Shown here in pieces: positions 1 through 6,969 of a stretch of 12,633 nt of DNA (the stretch's first letter is position 1; every line of letters starts with the position of its first letter). The position numbers were made by a program, and so were the translations under genes. The notes beneath the pieces are model-generated. The model had not been told where the DNA came from, searched no databases, and saw only the letters and a program-made list of their open reading frames with translations. The DNA is from Methanosphaera sp. Lineage in GTDB: Archaea > Methanobacteriota > Methanobacteria > Methanobacteriales > Methanobacteriaceae. Location: contig JAJQHG010000008.1 of NCBI GenBank assembly GCA_021199865.1, positions 1 through 12,633 on the forward strand, read 5' to 3'.

Positions 1-1
1 G

Positions 2-163
2 TTATATACTTATTATACCAAATTCTACTAATATAAACATTATTACTCCAAAAGCTATTAGAAATGGTATCATAATCATTATTCTGGTATATAATTTGAA
101 TAGTTTTACTTTTCTTTCAGGATCACTATTTAAGTAACCTTTTATTGGATCTTTATAGGGCAT
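2..163 (-). CDS. Small single-pass membrane protein (53 aa), unknown function
   Basis: A complete 53-codon frame reads from ATG (163-161) to TAA (4-2). A good Shine-Dalgarno, AAGGAG, lies 7 bases upstream of the ATG. Residues 1-27 are polar and basic (MPYKDPIKGYLNSDPERKVK...), and residues 28-53 form one hydrophobic stretch rich in Ile, Met and Phe, predicted to be a transmembrane helix that ends almost at the C-terminus. By the positive-inside rule the charged N-terminus would face the cytoplasm. I do not recognise a named family. Small proteins of this form, basic head plus one helix, are common in methanogens and are often missed by annotation. The strong ribosome binding site and the clear amphiphilic layout argue that the gene is real. 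It lies downstream of tRNA-Gln on the same strand but is separated from it by about 140 AT-rich bases, so it probably has its own promoter. Confidence 0.66.
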   Translation of the reverse strand: MPYKDPIKGYLNSDPERKVKLFKLYTRIMIMIPFLIAFGVIMFILVEFGIISI

Positions 164-306
164 ACTGTTTCTCCTTATAGTACTTTAAGATTAATATGTT
201 TAATATTATTTATTATATTCTCTTTATTAAAGTAATTTTCTAGAAATAATAGTTATAATAAATAAGTTGTAATACTTTATTCTTTAATAAAAATAGTTAA
301 AATTAG

Positions 307-378
307 TAGTCCCAAGCGGAGTCGAACCGCTGTCCCCGGTTCCAAAGACCAGGAGGATTGCCACTACCCTATGGGACT
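307..378 (-). tRNA. tRNA-Gln (anticodon UUG)
   Basis: The reverse complement folds as a standard 72-nt tRNA. The 7-bp acceptor stem pairs AGTCCCA with TGGGACT, with discriminator A at 307. The D arm starts after T8-A9 and pairs GGGT with ATCC. The anticodon stem pairs CTGGT with ACCGG around loop CTTTGGA, giving anticodon TTG at 345-343. The T arm pairs AGCGG with CCGCT around loop TTCGACT. The CCA tail is not encoded (CTA follows the discriminator), so it must be added by CCA-adding enzyme. No intron is present. In most archaea Gln-tRNA is made by charging with Glu and amidation by GatDE; this is family knowledge, not visible here. Confidence 0.97.
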
Positions 379-392
379 ATCTTATGCTCATA

Positions 393-437
393 CAAGCACA
401 ATATAAGGTATCTTAAAACTAATTTATATACTTTTCG
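393..437 (-). promoter_or_regulatory. Probable promoter of tRNA-Gln
   Basis: Read on the minus strand, an A-rich element followed by TATATAAAT (about 430-422) is a good archaeal TATA box. About 29 bases further on lies TTGTGCTTG (401-393), which resembles the box B/initiator element (TGC core) of methanogen stable-RNA promoters. Initiation near 398 would give a 5' leader of about 20 bases before the mature tRNA end at 378, to be removed by RNase P. Assigned from motif and spacing only. Confidence 0.55.
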
Positions 438-586
438 TTTTTTCATGTTAATATACCCTTTTTTCTTATACATTTAAATAGTTTATACAATATACATTTA
501 TGATAAGAATTGTAAAAAATTCTTTTTCAGATATTTATGAAATAATATTATTTCATATTATAATCATTTAAAAAAAATCAGAATAA

Positions 587-608
587 TAAGTATAAACTAT
601 TATACTTA
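587..608. repeat. 9-bp inverted repeat overlapping a candidate TATA element
   Basis: TAAGTATAA (587-595) and TTATACTTA (600-608) are perfect complements around a 4-base loop, ACTA. The left arm contains GTATAAACT (590-598), a possible TATA box that would place initiation near 622, about 30 bases before the start codon of the wall protein. It could be an operator. In DNA this rich in A and T a 9-bp palindrome can also arise by chance, so the call is weak. Confidence 0.25.
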
Positions 609-640
609 ATAAATTGATATTCATATTTTGGTTTTATATA

Positions 641-656
641 AGGAGGAGATAAGATT
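641..656 (+). promoter_or_regulatory. Strong ribosome binding site that fixes an AUU start
   Basis: AGGAGGAG at 641-648 matches the archaeal anti-Shine-Dalgarno (CACCUCC) closely. The only codon at proper distance that opens directly into the signal peptide is ATT at 654, 5 bases downstream. An in-frame TAA at 639-641 closes the frame upstream. No ATG, GTG or TTG is available in frame between that stop and residue 2. This site therefore decides the start of the following gene. Confidence 0.7.
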
Positions 657-2720
657 AAGCGAACTTTAATTTTCGTCTTTTTAATCTTTATAATCCTTGG
701 AATAACAACTGTCAGTGCTACAAATATTACCGATAGTAGTAATCAGACAGTTAGTTCGGATATAAATACTAATGATGATATTAGTAATACTAGTGATGAG
801 AATACATCTTATCCCGATAGTATGATTGAAAAGTCAAATAGTGAATATAATGATACTGATAATATAAGTACAATTTCTGAAACTGAAGAAACTACAAGCA
901 ATGTAACTACTCAGAAAACATTAAAATCCGCATCAACAAGCAGTGTTAACGTTATAGTTAGTTCAGTAAAAGCAATGCCTTATCAAAACACTTCATTAGT
1001 AGCTACAGTAAAATATTCTAATGGAACTAATGTTGATGGTGTTACAGGAGTATTTAAAATTAATGGGGTAACTGTTGGAACAGCAACAGTGAATAATGGT
1101 GTAGCAAAACTTAATTATACTACAGAAAATTGGTCAGCAAAAAGTTATAATTTAACTTTTAAGCTAAGCGTTAATTCCAAGTCATATACTGGCTCAACAA
1201 CTTTTGTAATATATAAATCTAATGTTACTGTTACACTATCCACACATAATACCACACCTGGTAGTACAATTCAATTAAAAGCTACTGTTAAATATGCTAA
1301 TGGTACTAGTTTATCTAGTGGAAAAGTAGCATTTAAGATTAATGGTGTTACTATTGATACTGTTAGTCTAACCAATGGTGTTGCAACAATAAATTATACT
1401 GTGCCATCCTCATATGGATCATATACTTTAACAGCTGTTGTTGGAGAGACAAGCTCTTCAAATTCTGCTAAAGGAACAAGTACTCTTACATTATCTGATA
1501 AGAGTACTATCAGTATGGAAAATTTAGTTGTTGTAAAAAAAGGTAACTCAATAAAAATTACTGTTTATATTGAAGGAACTACTAGTGGTGTAGGTGCTAG
1601 TGATGGAAAAATTTCATTTAAAATCAATGGTAAAACTATTGATACAGTTTCTGTTAGTAAGGGACAAGCATCTGTAACATATGATACTAGTTCATTATCT
1701 TATGGAATATATAATATATCCATAGTATATGGTTCTAGTAAATATCTTACAACATCAACATATAATGATTCTTATCTTAGAATAGTCTCATCAACTACAA
1801 AGTTTACTTACTCACAAATACTAAAAAAAGCTAATGATACAAAGGCATTCATTGAAGAAAATAATAGGCTACCAAACTATGTAACAATAGATGGTCATCA
1901 AGTTAATATGGTAGACTTCCTATACATGTTATGTGAAGTATTCAGTGGTAATAGTTCATATTATATTGGTGGCTTTGATCAAGGTATAACTAATAATAAA
2001 ACAACATGTGTTGGTACAACTATTTCACAAAGTGACTATATTGACTTAGCACAAGTGATTGTTGATTGTTATTCTATTAATGGTAGAACTCCACGTTCAA
2101 TAACATATGGTAATCAGACCATAAGTTTTGCTGATACAGTATATTTCTATACTAGTGCTGTAGCATTCATATATGAAAATGGTAGAATGTCTAACTATGG
2201 TACAGTAAATAGTGTTAACTCAACAAGTAGTTCTACTAGTAGTACTAGTTACTTCCAAGACGTGCCTAGTGGATATGAATATCTTGTTCAATCAACAACT
2301 AATTGTCAAGTAAATAGTTCTTCAATTATAGCTGCTGTTAAAGAGGCTACTGCAGGAGTAACGGGAACATATAATATTGCTGTTGCAATATTTAATTGGG
2401 CTAATGATAACACTGATTATAGTAGTTATTCCAATACTCGTTATGGAGCTACCAGTACATTAAGTCGTGGTTATGGTAACTGTTGTGATTTAACACATTT
2501 ACTTATAGCAATGTTTAGAACAGCAGGTATACCTGCACGTTATGCTCATGCTACATGTACTTTTAGTAGTGGTACTACTGTAGGTCACGTCTGGGCACAA
2601 GTATATATTAATGGTAAATGGTATGATTGTGATATAAGTTCATCTAAGAATTCCTTTGATGATATAAATAATTGGTATAAGTGTGGAACAATTAAAACAT
2701 ACACCACATTACCATTCTAA
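654..2720 (+). CDS. Secreted Ig-repeat, pseudomurein-binding, transglutaminase-like wall protein (candidate pseudomurein endoisopeptidase)
   Basis: This is a 688-residue secreted protein if started at ATT 654. Residues 1-22 form a Sec signal peptide: KR, then a hydrophobic core, then TVSA with likely cleavage after A22. Residues 23-95 are a Ser/Thr/Asn/Asp-rich linker. Three Ig-like repeats follow at about 97-191, 192-284 and 285-379, each with an FKING(V/K)T core. Pseudomurein-binding repeats occupy about 382-516, best seen at RLPNYVTIDGHQV. A transglutaminase-like domain fills about 546-688, with nucleophile C610 (GNCCD), H645 (GHVWAQVYI) and D660 (WYDCD). Known pseudomurein endoisopeptidases (PeiW, PeiP) join the same binding repeats to the same fold with a Cys-His-Asp triad and cut the Ala-Lys isopeptide bond of the wall peptide. 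The Ig stalk is adhesin-like. I infer wall remodelling or lysis; an inert adhesin is the alternative. The ATG at 822 would remove the signal peptide and has no ribosome binding site. Confidence 0.85.
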   Translation: MKRTLIFVFLIFIILGITTVSATNITDSSNQTVSSDINTNDDISNTSDENTSYPDSMIEKSNSEYNDTDNISTISETEETTSNVTTQKTLKSASTSSVNVIVSSVKAMPYQNTSLVATVKYSNGTNVDGVTGVFKINGVTVGTATVNNGVAKLNYTTENWSAKSYNLTFKLSVNSKSYTGSTTFVIYKSNVTVTLSTHNTTPGSTIQLKATVKYANGTSLSSGKVAFKINGVTIDTVSLTNGVATINYTVPSSYGSYTLTAVVGETSSSNSAKGTSTLTLSDKSTISMENLVVVKKGNSIKITVYIEGTTSGVGASDGKISFKINGKTIDTVSVSKGQASVTYDTSSLSYGIYNISIVYGSSKYLTTSTYNDSYLRIVSSTTKFTYSQILKKANDTKAFIEENNRLPNYVTIDGHQVNMVDFLYMLCEVFSGNSSYYIGGFDQGITNNKTTCVGTTISQSDYIDLAQVIVDCYSINGRTPRSITYGNQTISFADTVYFYTSAVAFIYENGRMSNYGTVNSVNSTSSSTSSTSYFQDVPSGYEYLVQSTTNCQVNSSSIIAAVKEATAGVTGTYNIAVAIFNWANDNTDYSSYSNTRYGATSTLSRGYGNCCDLTHLLIAMFRTAGIPARYAHATCTFSSGTTVGHVWAQVYINGKWYDCDISSSKNSFDDINNWYKCGTIKTYTTLPF
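942..1790 (+). repeat. Three tandem Ig-like domain repeats (about 95 residues each)
   Basis: Protein-level repeats run about 942-1226, 1227-1505 and 1506-1790. Each contains a strand ending in FKING followed by VT or KT, then T(A/V)(T/S)V, then N or K plus G(V/Q)A, and later a Tyr-rich strand (SYNLTF, SYTLTAV, IYNISIVYG). The copies differ enough at DNA level that they are old duplications, not recent slippage. Such repeats form a rigid stalk in archaeal and bacterial surface proteins. Confidence 0.75.
1797..2201 (+). repeat. Pseudomurein-binding repeat region (two copies, a third partial)
   Basis: Copy 1 has the full signature: a helix with KAFIEENNRLPNYVTIDG, then HQVNMVDFLYMLCEVF. Copy 2 is recognisable but diverged: VIVDCYSINGRTPRSITYG, then NQTISFADTVYFYT. 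The segment AFIYENGRMSNYGTV looks like the first half of a third copy that runs into a Ser/Thr linker. Repeats of this kind anchor proteins to pseudomurein, which supports assignment to Methanobacteriales. Confidence 0.72.
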
Positions 2721-2734
2721 ACTCCCATTTATCC

Positions 2735-2741
2735 TTTTTTT
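2735..2741 (+). terminator. T-run terminator of the wall protein gene
   Basis: Seven consecutive T residues begin 15 bases after the stop codon, followed by further T-rich tracts at 2751-2766. Archaeal RNA polymerase terminates on such runs without needing a hairpin. Confidence 0.5.
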
Positions 2742-2781
2742 AATATACATTTTCTTTTATTTTTTATTAGAATATTATTTT

Positions 2782-2799
2782 AAAAATAGTTATAAAAAA
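2782..2799 (-). terminator. T-run terminator of fsr
   Basis: On the minus strand, just past the fsr stop codon (2814-2812), come six T residues (2799-2794) and then five (2786-2782). Together with the plus-strand T-run at 2735 this makes a two-way termination zone between converging genes. Confidence 0.45.
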
Positions 2800-2811
2800 G
2801 TTAAAGGGGAA

Positions 2812-4647
2812 TTATAATTGAATTTCATCTACATAATTAATAAACTTTTTATAGCCAATTCTATTAATTGTATCGGCTAATCTCTCACGTTGAGGCTTAT
2901 TTGATAGATCATTATATGCAATTAATACTTTCTCTACAAATGAATACAATTCATCAAGTGTACTTATATTAACTTTATGTCCTTCAATTATTTGACGACC
3001 ACTCTTTCCACCCACATAAACTTCAAAAGATTCATTAATTAATTCTATTGCATTATGAGGGCATGCCTTATAACATTTACCACAATCAATACATATATTT
3101 TCATCACGTATAGCTACATTGGTGTAACTTATTGCTTCTAACTTGCAGACTTCATTACAACGTCCACAGTTAAGACATTTATCAGGATTAATTTTTGTAA
3201 AACGTTTTCCCATTACGCCTATATCATGTATTGTTGGTCTAACACACTGGTTAGGACAACCTGTAACTGCCATTTTAAATTTATAAGGTGTAGGATATTC
3301 CTTAAACTTATCTTCAAGGGTATTAGTAATTGATATTGAGTCAATTATACCACTTGTACAACTAGCACTACCTGGACAGGCAATTGTTGATCGTACTAGT
3401 GGACCTTCTGATCCAGCTTCAAGACCCCTAGCTTTTAATTCTTCAGATATAGTTACAACATCTTTTGGTTTAACATCATGTAATTCATATGCTCCACGGT
3501 TAGTCATTTTAATTGTAAGATTATACTTGTTAGATATTTCAACAATTTCTGAGATTTTTTCTGTTGTATACCATCCAGCTTTTCCTACTTTTAAACGGAT
3601 AAAATGATTTCCATCCATCTGTTTTCCAACACCAGGATAGTCTCCATTCCAGTAATAGGATAGTGGTAATTCTTCATCTTCCCTTTTTTTAACTTCAATA
3701 TTAAATCTTTTAATTTTCCTTTCCCTTTTTTCTTTGTTTATATCATTTATATCCTCTTCAAGATTTAAAACATCTTTTAATGGATTTAATTTATTTTTTC
3801 GAATAATTACACTTGTTGTTTTATTATCATGAGAGCCTATTGAAATATCAGCTAATTCTGCCTCATAATCCTTACATAATTTGCAAGCACTATTCATCCT
3901 TATAGGCTTTAATTTAAGAGTATATGTTTTTTTATTAGTTTCTATTATTAGGTTAGGACTTTTCATATAGAATTTCTTTACATCATCTAGTTGAATACCC
4001 TCATCTTTTAGTACCTTATTCATATCACCATAATCATATTTACCTGTACAATATTCACCTATAAGATACTTGATTTCTGGTATTTTCACAGGACTTCCAG
4101 TCTTACTCTTTTCAATGTCATGCTTTGCTATGTATGGGAAGTACTGTATCTTTCTAAAACCAGATATTTGACATGGAAGTGCAGCTATTACAATTTTTTC
4201 TAGATTGAGTTGTTTTAATTCTTCAAGAGCCATTAAGGGGGATGTTTTATATGATTTTTCTTTAGGATTATCCAGATCTGATTCCTCTTTAATTATTAGG
4301 GATAATGATTTCCAATGATCACTTCCTACAATTAGAGCACCATCAATTTCATTATTATCTAAAAGATACTTAATGATATTTTTTAATGTATCTGATTCTG
4401 AGTATTTAGTTATATATTTATCCTCTTTTAGATTTTCTCTTATTCTTATTTGATAGCCACCAGAGGATACTCTCGGACAGACTTCATGGCATGTACCTCT
4501 ACCCTTTCTTAAACATTTATCTTCTAGTTTTGGTCCATCATCAAAGGTTAATATATTATTTGGACATAAAATAGTACAAGTACCACACTTAGCACATTGT
4601 TCCGAGTTTATTATACTATTTAATGACCATTCTTCTTGTGTTTTCAT
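2812..4647 (-). CDS. fsr: Coenzyme F420-dependent sulfite reductase
   Basis: Fsr reduces sulfite to sulfide with F420H2 in the cytoplasm. It protects methyl-coenzyme M reductase from sulfite and can supply sulfide. The N-terminal half is like FrhB/FpoF: ferredoxin cysteines C18, C21, C24, C28 and C45, C53, C57, then ALPCQISGFRKIQ, GEYCTGKYDYGDM and CKLCKDYEAELADISIGS, which end the F420/flavin domain near residue 283. A charged linker (about 284-325) leads to a siroheme sulfite reductase half. That half has the GKAGWYTTEK and TNRGAYELHDV segments and the siroheme-[4Fe-4S] ligands C424-x5-C430 and C464-x3-C468. An inserted two-cluster ferredoxin follows (C491, C494, C497, C501; C519, C522, C525, C529). 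The length of 611 matches the roughly 620 known for methanogen Fsr, and all ligands are intact. The start is ATG with GGGAG about 10 bases upstream. It diverges from mer, another F420 enzyme. Confidence 0.93.
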   Translation of the reverse strand: MKTQEEWSLNSIINSEQCAKCGTCTILCPNNILTFDDGPKLEDKCLRKGRGTCHEVCPRVSSGGYQIRIRENLKEDKYITKYSESDTLKNIIKYLLDNNEIDGALIVGSDHWKSLSLIIKEESDLDNPKEKSYKTSPLMALEELKQLNLEKIVIAALPCQISGFRKIQYFPYIAKHDIEKSKTGSPVKIPEIKYLIGEYCTGKYDYGDMNKVLKDEGIQLDDVKKFYMKSPNLIIETNKKTYTLKLKPIRMNSACKLCKDYEAELADISIGSHDNKTTSVIIRKNKLNPLKDVLNLEEDINDINKEKRERKIKRFNIEVKKREDEELPLSYYWNGDYPGVGKQMDGNHFIRLKVGKAGWYTTEKISEIVEISNKYNLTIKMTNRGAYELHDVKPKDVVTISEELKARGLEAGSEGPLVRSTIACPGSASCTSGIIDSISITNTLEDKFKEYPTPYKFKMAVTGCPNQCVRPTIHDIGVMGKRFTKINPDKCLNCGRCNEVCKLEAISYTNVAIRDENICIDCGKCYKACPHNAIELINESFEVYVGGKSGRQIIEGHKVNISTLDELYSFVEKVLIAYNDLSNKPQRERLADTINRIGYKKFINYVDEIQL

Positions 4648-4691
4648 TTATTAATTACTCCCTATTAAAAATTATTTTCCTAAACATGATT

Positions 4692-4706
4692 TCTTTTATA
4701 TAATAA
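4692..4706 (-). promoter_or_regulatory. Candidate TATA box of fsr
   Basis: On the minus strand ATTATATAAAAG lies about 50 bases before the fsr start. Initiation some 25 bases downstream would give a leader of roughly 25 bases carrying the GGGAG ribosome site. The 202-base spacer to mer must also hold the mer promoter. Other A/T elements (for example 4727-4741 and 4764-4780) could serve it, but I cannot choose between them. Confidence 0.35.
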
Positions 4707-4849
4707 AGATTATAGATCTCCTAAAACATATATTTATATTAATCAATCATAATGTTATATCTCAAGATTATACAAATATTAATATGATACACGTGTAAGT
4801 TAGGGGTACTTTAATGATTATAATTTAACAAAAGTAGGGGCGTGAAATA

Positions 4850-5815
4850 TTGAAGTTTAGTTTAGAATTACTACCAAATGAATCTATTGATGATATAGTA
4901 AATTTAAGTAAGATAGCAGAGGATGTAGGTTTTGAGAATATATGGATAACTGATCACTATAATAATAAGGATGTTTTCAGTGTCCTATCAATAGTTGCAC
5001 ATGAAACAAGTACTATTAATATGGGTTCAGGTGTATCAAATCCTTACCTAAGAAATCCTGTAACAATTGCTGCTGCTAGCAGTACTCTAGATGAAATATC
5101 TAATGGTAGAGCATTAGTTGGTGTTGGACCAGGAGATAAGGCTACAATGGAGATACTAAACTTACCATGGAAAAAACCTGTAGAAACAGTTAAAGGAGCA
5201 ATAGAATCAATTAGAACTCTACTTAATGGTGGATCTATTGATAATGGTGCAGCTCTTAGTGGTACAAGTAAAGTACAGGACAATATACCGATATACATGG
5301 CAGCACAAGGTCCAAAAATGCTTGAAGCATCAGGAACTGTGGCTGATGGAACACTTATCAATGCATCAAATCCTAAAGACTTTGAAATAGCTGTACCATT
5401 AATTAAGAAGGGACAAAGTAACTCTAAAATATCACAAAAGAATTTTAGTTATGCATCATATACTGCATGCAGTATAGACGAGAATATGGATAAAGCATAT
5501 AATAATGCAAAGATAGTTGTAGCATACATTATAGCTGGAGCACCAGAGATAGTATTAAACCGTCATAACATTTCTGTAGAGAAAGCACAAATAATTAAGG
5601 ATGCAATTAATAATCATGACTTCAAGAAGGTGGCATCCTTAATGGATAATGATATGGTTAATGCTTTTAGTGTATGTGGAAATCCAGATTCAATCACAGA
5701 GAAAATATCCCAACTAGAATCTTTAGGAGTCAATGAGTTTGTTGTAGGCTCACCAATAGGAAAAAATAAACAGGACTCTCTAAGATTATTAGGAGACATT
5801 ATATCTACATTTTAA
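4850..5815 (+). CDS. mer: 5,10-methylenetetrahydromethanopterin reductase (F420-dependent)
   Basis: Mer interconverts methylene- and methyl-tetrahydromethanopterin using F420H2. In hydrogenotrophs it acts in CO2 reduction; in methyl-reducing methanogens it links methyl groups to C1 biosynthesis. The protein is a cytoplasmic TIM barrel of the bacterial luciferase-like superfamily. Visible hallmarks are WITDHYNNKDV (32-42), GSGVSNPYLRNP (59-70), TLDEISNGRALVGVGPGD (79-96), where the F420 site and the superfamily's non-prolyl cis peptide lie, and IPIYMAAQGPKM in the middle. The length of 321 equals the usual length. The start is TTG at 4850. It is supported by GGGGCGTGA, a near match to GGAGGTGA, ending 5 bases upstream, and by MKFSLELLPN as the natural N-terminus. 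The radical SAM gene follows after 14 bases, so they are probably co-transcribed. Confidence 0.95.
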   Translation: MKFSLELLPNESIDDIVNLSKIAEDVGFENIWITDHYNNKDVFSVLSIVAHETSTINMGSGVSNPYLRNPVTIAAASSTLDEISNGRALVGVGPGDKATMEILNLPWKKPVETVKGAIESIRTLLNGGSIDNGAALSGTSKVQDNIPIYMAAQGPKMLEASGTVADGTLINASNPKDFEIAVPLIKKGQSNSKISQKNFSYASYTACSIDENMDKAYNNAKIVVAYIIAGAPEIVLNRHNISVEKAQIIKDAINNHDFKKVASLMDNDMVNAFSVCGNPDSITEKISQLESLGVNEFVVGSPIGKNKQDSLRLLGDIISTF

Positions 5816-5829
5816 TTAGGCTGGTTAAT

Positions 5830-6936
5830 ATGAAGTTACAAGAAGTAAACAAATCAATTAGACAACATTCTATAGAGAATATTATTAATAAACGGGATAG
5901 AAAGAAGGATAAGAAACCCTTATCAGCATATGCTACTAGTTGGTCTGGTGAGGATAGATTATATGACTCTGTAGGATTCACAATATTTATTGTTCTACCA
6001 ACAAGTGGATGTGAATGGGCAACAAAGAGTGGTGGATGCACAATGTGTAGCTATATTGCTGATTCACCATTAATGGATATATCTAGTAGTCAACTAATAG
6101 AAATATTTGATCAACAATGGAATAAACAACTAGAACGTAACGATATAGATAGTTATGATAATGTAGCAGTAAAACTATTTGCATCAGGTAGTTTTCTTAA
6201 TACTAATGAAGTACCCCTTAAAACACAGGAGTATATCTTCAATAAATTTAATGAGTATGATAACATAAAAGAGGTAATTGTTGAATCAAAACCTGAATAT
6301 ATCAATAGGGATTTATTAATAAACCTAGCATCCCTAATACCAGATAAAATATTTGAGATTGGTATAGGTCTTGAGACATCAAATGAGGAAACTCGACTAA
6401 ATAAGATAAATAAGGGAATAACAAATAAGTCATTTGAGAAATCAGTAGACACAATAAATAGTATAACAGAATATGATGTTAGAGCAAAAGCATACTTATT
6501 AGTAAAACCCATACTATTATCTGAAAAAGAGGCAATACAGGAAGCCGTTGAATCAGCAAAATATGCTCAAAGTGTTGGAGTAAAAAGATTATCTTATTGT
6601 CCTGCAACGGTACATGGTGGAACACTGATGGATTACCTATGGAAACATGGATCATATAATCCACCATGGATATGGACAACAATAGAAATACTAAAACAGG
6701 TAAGAAACACAGTCGATATACCTGTAATAATGGATACAGCAGGATTTGGTACACGAAGAGGACCATATAACTGTAAAAAATGTAATGCAAAACTAAAAAA
6801 CCTAATAATAGATTCTAACTTAAAACAAGAAATCACACCAGAACTAGAAGAGTTCACATGTGAATGTAAAACAAGATGGCAGGCAGATCTAGAATTTGGT
6901 GATATGCTAAATTCAACATCAAATCCTAAAACTTAA
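5830..6936 (+). CDS. Archaeosine-forming radical SAM protein, RaSEA type
   Basis: Likely the radical SAM partner in archaeosine (G+) synthesis, which converts the lysine adduct of preQ0 at position 15 of archaeal tRNA into the formamidine. The cluster motif is C61-x8-C70-x2-C73 (CEWATKSGGCTMC), close to the Elp3-like spacing and unlike the classic CX3CX2C. A TIM-barrel core continues with LFASGSFLN (116-124), VIVESKPEYI (149-158) and EIGIGLETSNEETR (176-189). The C-terminus carries GFGTRRGPYNC and two cysteine pairs, C315-x2-C318 and C344-x-C346, which could bind a metal. This agrees with the TIGR01210/RaSEA family as I know it. The start is ATG with only a weak ribosome site (AGGCTGG); translation may depend on mer 14 bases upstream. 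All key cysteines are intact. A general Elp3-like radical SAM protein is the alternative. Confidence 0.82.
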   Translation: MKLQEVNKSIRQHSIENIINKRDRKKDKKPLSAYATSWSGEDRLYDSVGFTIFIVLPTSGCEWATKSGGCTMCSYIADSPLMDISSSQLIEIFDQQWNKQLERNDIDSYDNVAVKLFASGSFLNTNEVPLKTQEYIFNKFNEYDNIKEVIVESKPEYINRDLLINLASLIPDKIFEIGIGLETSNEETRLNKINKGITNKSFEKSVDTINSITEYDVRAKAYLLVKPILLSEKEAIQEAVESAKYAQSVGVKRLSYCPATVHGGTLMDYLWKHGSYNPPWIWTTIEILKQVRNTVDIPVIMDTAGFGTRRGPYNCKKCNAKLKNLIIDSNLKQEITPELEEFTCECKTRWQADLEFGDMLNSTSNPKT

Positions 6937-6947
6937 CCTCCAAAACC

Positions 6948-6955
6948 TTTTTTTT
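6948..6955 (+). terminator. T8 terminator of the mer-radical SAM operon
   Basis: Eight T residues begin 12 bases after the stop codon of the radical SAM gene, in the short gap before the converging DUF89 gene. This is a typical archaeal termination signal. The minus strand has no equivalent T-run here, so the DUF89 transcript may run into the antisense of the radical SAM gene. Confidence 0.55.
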
Positions 6956-6969
6956 GAATATATGAATTA

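Noticed and set aside
307..378. tRNA-Gln as an integration site for a mobile element
   Set aside because: No integrase gene and no second copy of the tRNA 3' end was seen in the window, and neighbouring genes look like ordinary chromosome.
5044..6790. Several minus-strand open frames opposite mer and the radical SAM gene (for example 5044-5361, 6153-6512 and 6479-6790)
   Set aside because: They mirror the codon structure of the strongly supported plus-strand genes, lack convincing ribosome sites and show no family features.
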